Part shown: positions 4,990 to 5,106 of the stretch, one piece after another | Numbering within the stretch: the first letter of the stretch is position 1 | Layout: each line of letters opens with the position of its first letter | Assembly: GCA_026982835.1 (NCBI GenBank) | Contig: JALSGI010000145.1 | Span: forward strand, 1 to 5,106 | Direction of reading: 5' to 3' | DNA from: Planctomycetota bacterium | GTDB taxonomy: Bacteria > Planctomycetota > Planctomycetia > Pirellulales > S012-138 | Length of the DNA stretch: 5,106 bases | Position numbers and translations under genes: made by a program | Notes under the pieces: model-generated | Told to the model about the DNA's origin: nothing | Databases searched by the model: none | What the model saw: the letters and a program-made list of their open reading frames with translations, nothing else

Positions 4990-5106
4990 ATGCGAAGCGT
5001 TCTGTTGGTTGTGCCGTTGATCTTCGTGCTGGGTAGCGCCGGCTGTAGTGAGAGTTCCCGTTCGCTCAACGCACCCGACCCGGCGGCAGAATCTCCCGGC
5101 GGCAAG
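4990..5106 (+). CDS. Putative lipoprotein, N-terminal fragment (3' partial)
   Basis: The ATG at 4990 opens a frame of 39 codons that runs off the window. The first 19 residues are MRSVLLVVPLIFVLGSAGC: a basic start, a hydrophobic core and a cysteine at 19 preceded by S-A-G. This resembles a lipoprotein signal peptide, although position -3 is Ser rather than the usual Leu/Val/Ile. The following SESSRSLNAPDPAAESPGGK is a polar, Pro/Ala/Ser-rich linker typical of sequence just after a lipid-modified cysteine. There is no good Shine-Dalgarno; only a G5 run lies 9 nt upstream. The gene is divergent from the hydrolase remnant. Too little is present to name a function. Confidence 0.6.
   Translation, partial: MRSVLLVVPLIFVLGSAGCSESSRSLNAPDPAAESPGGK

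Overview
The window is a GC-rich bacterial fragment. It shows large, long-worded secreted and lipoprotein-type genes, weak or purine-only ribosome binding sites, and an intergenic region packed with CC....GC/GC....GG hairpins. This style fits Planctomycetota (Gemmata- or Pirellula-like) best. That placement is an inference from genome style, with no marker gene to confirm it.

Layout. (1) Positions 2-2296 (+) hold the C-terminal 764 residues of a very large superfamily 1 helicase ending in a Vsr-like/MTES_1575-type endonuclease domain; its start and Walker A motif lie upstream of the window. (2) Positions 2297-2961 are a 665-bp gap between two convergent genes. I see no gene in it, but it is densely structured. 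It has a stem-loop after the helicase, an 8-bp x4 tandem repeat, a 7-bp x4 tandem repeat that matches the G-quadruplex rule, and a 398-bp cluster of eight hairpins. Each hairpin has 8-bp arms and a 4-nt loop, and the cluster is bounded by 30-bp inverted repeats. (3) Positions 2962-4461 (-) encode an exported or membrane-anchored HExxH metallopeptidase with a TPR-like N-terminus. (4) Positions 4525-4869 (-), just upstream of the metallopeptidase in the same direction, hold a 114-residue remnant of an alpha/beta hydrolase. A signal peptide runs straight into the C-terminal third of the enzyme, so the catalytic serine region is missing. (5) Positions 4990-5106 (+) are the start of a divergent lipoprotein-like gene that runs off the window.

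How they fit together. The hydrolase remnant and the metallopeptidase are probably co-transcribed (63-bp gap), with both products directed out of the cytoplasm. The helicase-nuclease is an independent cytoplasmic DNA-processing protein of a type often found among defence or repair genes. Its upstream partners, if any, are out of view.

The most noteworthy material is the hairpin cluster, which looks like a REP/MITE-like composite repeat, and the in-frame gutted hydrolase, which has a small palindrome at its inferred deletion joint. I do not see a complete new multi-gene system here.
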